A DNA stretch of 64,000 nt from Siphonodentalium dalli (taxonomy: Eukaryota; Mollusca; Scaphopoda; Gadilida; Siphonodentaliidae). Position numbers and translations under genes: made by a program. The stretch is taken from positions 186,726,209 to 186,790,208 of the forward strand of contig CP136064.1 of assembly GCA_032622095.1 (NCBI GenBank), in the 5' to 3' direction. Shown here piece by piece: positions 60,061 through 64,000 of the stretch. The notes beneath the pieces were generated by a model. It was not told the DNA's origin and ran no database searches. It saw nothing but the letters and a program-made list of their open reading frames with translations. How positions within the stretch are numbered: position 1 is the stretch's first letter; each line of letters opens with the position of its first letter.

Positions 60061-62041
60061 CCAACTCAGAATTCCGTTAAAATAACAATAACAACCAGCA
60101 CCTAATTAACGAACCGGCGGCCGACTCGGCCGTCTCCGACCACAACCATCAGTGGGCTGCAGAACGAAACATATCTATAAAAGTTGAAATATAAGTCTTA
60201 CAAATTATCTTTTAAATTTCTTTTATTGGTAATTGACATAGCTTGTCACAAACCAAAAGTCAACATTATTGACTTAATAATGTAAAGGACAATAAACGAA
60301 ATTGAAATTCCCAACTACACCTTTTACCGGACTCGGCATCCTGGGCCCCGTACTATAGATTTCCAATAGCCGTGTTTGAACACGTAGACAACGTTCCTCG
60401 GTAATTTCCTAGTCTTGTGAAGCGAGACTTGTGTTCTATAGTACTCGAGCAATTGTATTCTTGTAAATTCCTTGCATTGTACATTGGAATTTAACAATAG
60501 GTGATTACCCCTTTTCACACCATACATCGTTGTGAACTGACTTATATAATATTCTCGGAGAGCCATTCTGCAACTGGGATTCATTTCAGCAGCAAGCTGC
60601 TCGGTTTTTGGGTTGAATGGAGGGTCCCAACGCTGCATCTTTTTGTTATTCTATAGTACTCGAATTGTCTATCTTGGGGAAAAACAAGAACTCGCTTGAC
60701 GGGCTGATAAATTACCAACTTAGGGAGTTCCATAGTACAGAAATAACACGCATCGGGTAGAACATGGTGTTAAAATTACAAGTATACGAGGCTGAATTGG
60801 TGGTTGTCACCGCAATGAAACGCGTGCGAATGTCGCTATGTCGGATTATCGCTTGGTGTATTGCGCGCTTATGCATTAACCCTTTGTCGCTATCGCCGTG
60901 CGAAGTTTCACGAGGTCAATAAAATCGTAGTCATATTGGGATGATTGGTTCAAATTACGCATGGGCGTAGATAGATATATTTTGAGATGGGGTTCATAAA
61001 CAGAGACAAATTGGCTTTGATAAATAAGGGTTTCCACATAAATTATGTTGTGACAGGGGCGATTCTCACCAAAAATACTCAACAATTGGGAATTTCATGC
61101 AAGGACGTGTCGATTGATGTTTGCGCATCACCATAATCTTCGTCCCAAAGTTCGTGATGATTTATTTATGGAGTTAAATGGCAATTAGTTGAGAAGTTTC
61201 GATCGGTTGGAGTTGTTGGGTTGGGGATTTCTAACAGTTGGAAATCTTGAGTAACTATTGCAGATTTTCAACCGAATGGGGTGCAAATATAGTTTTACGG
61301 ACTCGGAAATAATATCAGGTTTAGGGAGGACGTGCACTCGGGCAGCGGAGACCTTATACGTGAATGTTACCGCGATTCCATTGTAGAAAATGGCACTGAA
61401 TTTGAAAATTAAGACTGGAGAATAGGTTGTAATCATTACACTTGCTAAATTTTCCAGTTAATGTAACTGCAAATTATACTTTATACCACTAGTATGATGT
61501 TTTCCTACATTCAGTGTAATTTTGGTTGTTAAATCAAGTTTCTCATTAAACAAAAAGTTACACCGACCCTTGAAATATATATTTGCACCCTTTTAACTTG
61601 GAAATATTTTATCAGTCTGTTATCTCCGGCAATTCAGTTTCTTTTCAATTACATTGTACGTGTATCGAAATAGTATGTATACGACATCCAGTTAAAAGTT
61701 TCACTGCTCAATCTGACACCATATAATCACCATGTGTAGCTTTTTCTGTCGGTGGGGTTTATCTATTATAAAGAGCGTTTTTGCTTATGATATTTTGTAC
61801 TCGTGTTCAGCGTAAAATGTTGTAAGCGTTTGTGTATTTTCGCGATGGTTGTGCCATTGGGATTATGGTGCTTGCAAGTAGTTTTCATGTTCCCCATTGC
61901 CTATCATAACATTGACTTTATACATCAACTAAACCACTCGCCAACTGACTCAAATATATATAGGCATTACTATATATATTTATGTATAATATTAGAGTAA
62001 GTTCCCTTTGCCCATTAACAAGCGTTCGCCTCCACGCGCAG

Positions 62042-62241
62042 CAAATGGAGATCCATATTACTGGATTGTGTCTGTTCTTGTAAATGACGGGGAATCGCAC
62101 ACACTTGTAAATTACCGTATCCATAGTATTCGACACGTTGTCAGTGCACGTGTTGAAACACGGCTGTTGGAAATCTATAGTACAGGCCCCTGGTCGCGCA
62201 GTTCAACTTTTAAACCGGAAAAAACAATTATCCTTAAATAA
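62042..62241 (+). CDS. Exon 6: C-terminal tail and stop
   Basis: After a pyrimidine-rich stretch and a possible branch point (attaac near 62014-62019), the acceptor cacgcgcag opens 200 nt. With the base left by exon 5 they read A-NGDPYYWIVSVLVND... to ...TFKPEKTIILK and TAA at 62239-62241. The tail follows directly after the KNG that closes the ILEI domain and has no motif I can name; IYSTGPWS near its end is distinctive. The frame is open upstream of the acceptor too, so the exact 3' splice site could be slightly different. The phase match and terminal position support this choice. Confidence 0.72.
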
Positions 62242-62242
62242 A
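62237..62242 (+). promoter_or_regulatory. Polyadenylation signal AATAAA overlapping the stop codon
   Basis: AATAAA overlaps the TAA stop of exon 6. If used, the 3' UTR would be only about 15-30 bases. A second AATAAATAAA run near 62790 would give a ~550-base UTR and is the more conventional alternative. Confidence 0.45.
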
Positions 62243-62867
62243 ATGCCCATCGCACCACAGCTTCAATAATTTGCAGAACAGTATACACGCGGTGCGCATA
62301 TCAACAGAATCACTTGCCAGCTGATAACAAACTGAAACGACTGATTGCATGACGTCATCATGTAACGATTCGACATTTTCACTGGTTTGCGAGCGTTTAG
62401 GGGAGGGTTAAGTTTCAGAATAGTAAGTGATTATGTGTGTGATAAGCATCCGATATCAAATATTTCCAGTAGACATATATCTCGGTCAGTTTTTAGTTTT
62501 TGGATCATCTGGATGTTTTAATATGCGCCAAAGATATTGGCATCTGTTTGTCAGAAAGATAATGAAAAGTGTGTCGTTTTTCGACTTTTTCTCCAAGTTA
62601 AGCTGAAAATCAGTGGGAAGAATGCGACCCCATTTAAAATTTGTATATATAACATATTAAATTTGCTCAATAGTGAATATCTACTTCTTAGCTCCATTTG
62701 GGATAAACGATACTTGCGATAGACAAAGGGGCAATCAATCCGACAACGTGAGACACTGCCATTACTGTTTATTACTAAAGCATAAGAATAAATAAAAGCA
62801 AATTAATTTTAGAAAGTGTTCTTTATTATCATCAAATGTCTCCAGCGGAGCATTATTATATGTCGCT

Positions 62868-63330
62868 ATATATATCAGGGATGCATATACCCCGAAAACG
62901 AAAACAAAAAGAGAAAAACGGTATCAAGTATCAAGAGGATAAGAAAGGACCACCACATAATATATAAGGTCAGGTATAAACAGTGCGCGGATTTTTTTTG
63001 CTGGTGTCAGAGTCCGACTAAATAACACCAACGTTGAAGTGTGTGTGTGGTTTTTAACGGCAAGCTAGAGTCATTCTTGAGTTGACAGAAAATGTCAACT
63101 GCGGTGCCAATGGTGTTTTCAAAAGTGGCTAAGGCACTTGTGGCCAGTTGTACATATTGAGTTCACGCATAAGCTGTGGTCACAAATACTTTGAATATCG
63201 ATCCTTTTGATACATTTAGAAATGCGTGCCCAACTCTTCATATTTGTATAATAAAATGTCATCTCTCTTGTGCTGACAAAAGAAATTTCAGTCCGGTGGG
63301 ATTCAATGTAATATTCAGGGGGATCATATC
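62868..63330 (+). repeat. Dispersed repeat R1, copy downstream of the gene
   Basis: Aligns with 22380-22740 and, at its end, with 36085-36175. Defines R1 as an element of at least 450 bp. Confidence 0.8.
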
Positions 63331-64000
63331 ATTCCTATGAATGTACAATAGCTGTGTGTCTCTCCCATGGTCGGTATAATGCATGCAGTGCAATCCCGCT
63401 ATTAGCTAACTGTGATAAATAGCGGCGCTCGTCTGTTTTGTTTTAGGAAACTGGTTATAAGATAAAACATACGATAGCGGTTTTGCGTTTGATGGCTGAT
63501 TTTATTTTGTATGAAATATAATATGGACAATAGCAAAGATATTCTGTGCAAATACTGGGACACTAATTAGGATGGGTACCAAATCTTTCAATTAGTTGAC
63601 ACCACAGTTCATTTTGCATCTATAAAACCAGTGTTGATGTGTGGTTTCCAACCAGTTGTTATGTTATATATGAAGTAAGACTAAGATTTCATTCACACGT
63701 TGGTTAAAGGCACGGGCGGCGTTCGTTGCAGAAATATTCTTATGTGTTTAAATCGTCATCAACAGTAGGAATATTAAAATATATATAGTTTTGTTCATAT
63801 GCCAAACATAATCAGCGCTTAAATAGTATATTGTCGCCAAGACGTACGATGGTGTACGTAAACAAGAGCCTGCTCATGTTACAGAAGTTGTGCTTTTGTT
63901 TACATAACACAGCGCAATTCTATCGGTTAATCACACACAAATGATATAAACGCTCTTTATTATTTCCATATCAGGAAAACAGTAACAAATAACGCTCTTT
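63331..64000. other. 3' flanking sequence, no supported gene
   Basis: AT-rich. aacgctctttat occurs at about 63949 and at the window end, and in inverse near 61770; it may belong to a repeat cut by the window edge. Confidence 0.4.

Noticed and set aside
59552-60064. 170-codon open frame on the minus strand
   Set aside because: Spans three copies of a repeated non-coding unit and has no recognisable domain.
60324-60638. 104-codon open frame on the minus strand beginning MQRWDPPFNP
   Set aside because: Reasonable composition, but no domain, no splice evidence, and flanked by a repeated tctatagtactcga phrase at 60434 and 60653; I could not support it.

Overview
This is a stretch of animal nuclear DNA. 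It is AT-rich, has no operons or bacterial signals, and is dominated by miniature inverted-repeat elements, tandem repeats, microsatellites and decayed non-LTR retrotransposons. The only gene I can support is split into small exons by introns of 4.5-19 kb with canonical GT/AG borders. The encoded domains (PAN/Apple and ILEI) and the repeat style suggest a marine invertebrate, perhaps a mollusc or other lophotrochozoan. The species cannot be fixed from sequence alone.

The gene runs on the + strand from 12351 to 62241. Exon 1 (12351-12648) encodes a signal peptide and a cysteine-rich PAN/Apple-like module. Exons 2-5 (19117-19210, 38371-38451, 52147-52260, 56763-56880) together spell an ILEI (FAM3/PANDER-type) domain. 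Exon 6 (62042-62241) gives a C-terminal tail and stop overlapping an AATAAA signal. Exons 3 to 6 join in perfect phase, as do exons 1 and 2. Exons 2 and 3 do not (phase 2 into phase 0), so a small exon or a lesion remains to be found in intron 2.

Intron 2 (19211-38370) holds the most striking object: a large inverted duplication centred near 29595. Its arms reach about 22.78 kb and 36.05 kb. The inner ~5 kb of each arm is nearly identical, while the outer ~0.9 kb is more diverged. The arms contain a ~375-bp satellite, a 20-bp minisatellite and GC-rich hairpin inserts. The centre is a GGC/CCG-rich hairpin inside a palindromic miniature element whose relatives lie elsewhere in the window.

Layout: 1-2.3 kb dispersed ~135-bp repeat array; 3.1-11.7 kb nested direct and inverted repeats with 59-bp and ~23-bp minisatellites; 12.35-12.65 exon 1; 13.5-14.8 foldback composite; 14.9-22.7 dispersed repeats and exon 2; 22.8-36.1 palindrome; 37.7-37.9 hairpin element; 38.4 exon 3; 38.9-39.9 decayed LINE split by a miniature transposon with 9-bp target duplication; 40.1-47.0 ACCATGG-type arrays flanking a 1.8-kb TIR element and a 5'-truncated LINE with 23-bp target duplication; 48.8-50.6 hairpin, SINE-like piece and RT remnant; 52.1 exon 4; 54.4-56.1 satellite; 56.8 exon 5; 58.1 (CT)n; 59.6-60.0 triplicated repeat; 62.0 exon 6; 62.9-63.3 dispersed repeat. 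No tRNA, rRNA or CRISPR was found.
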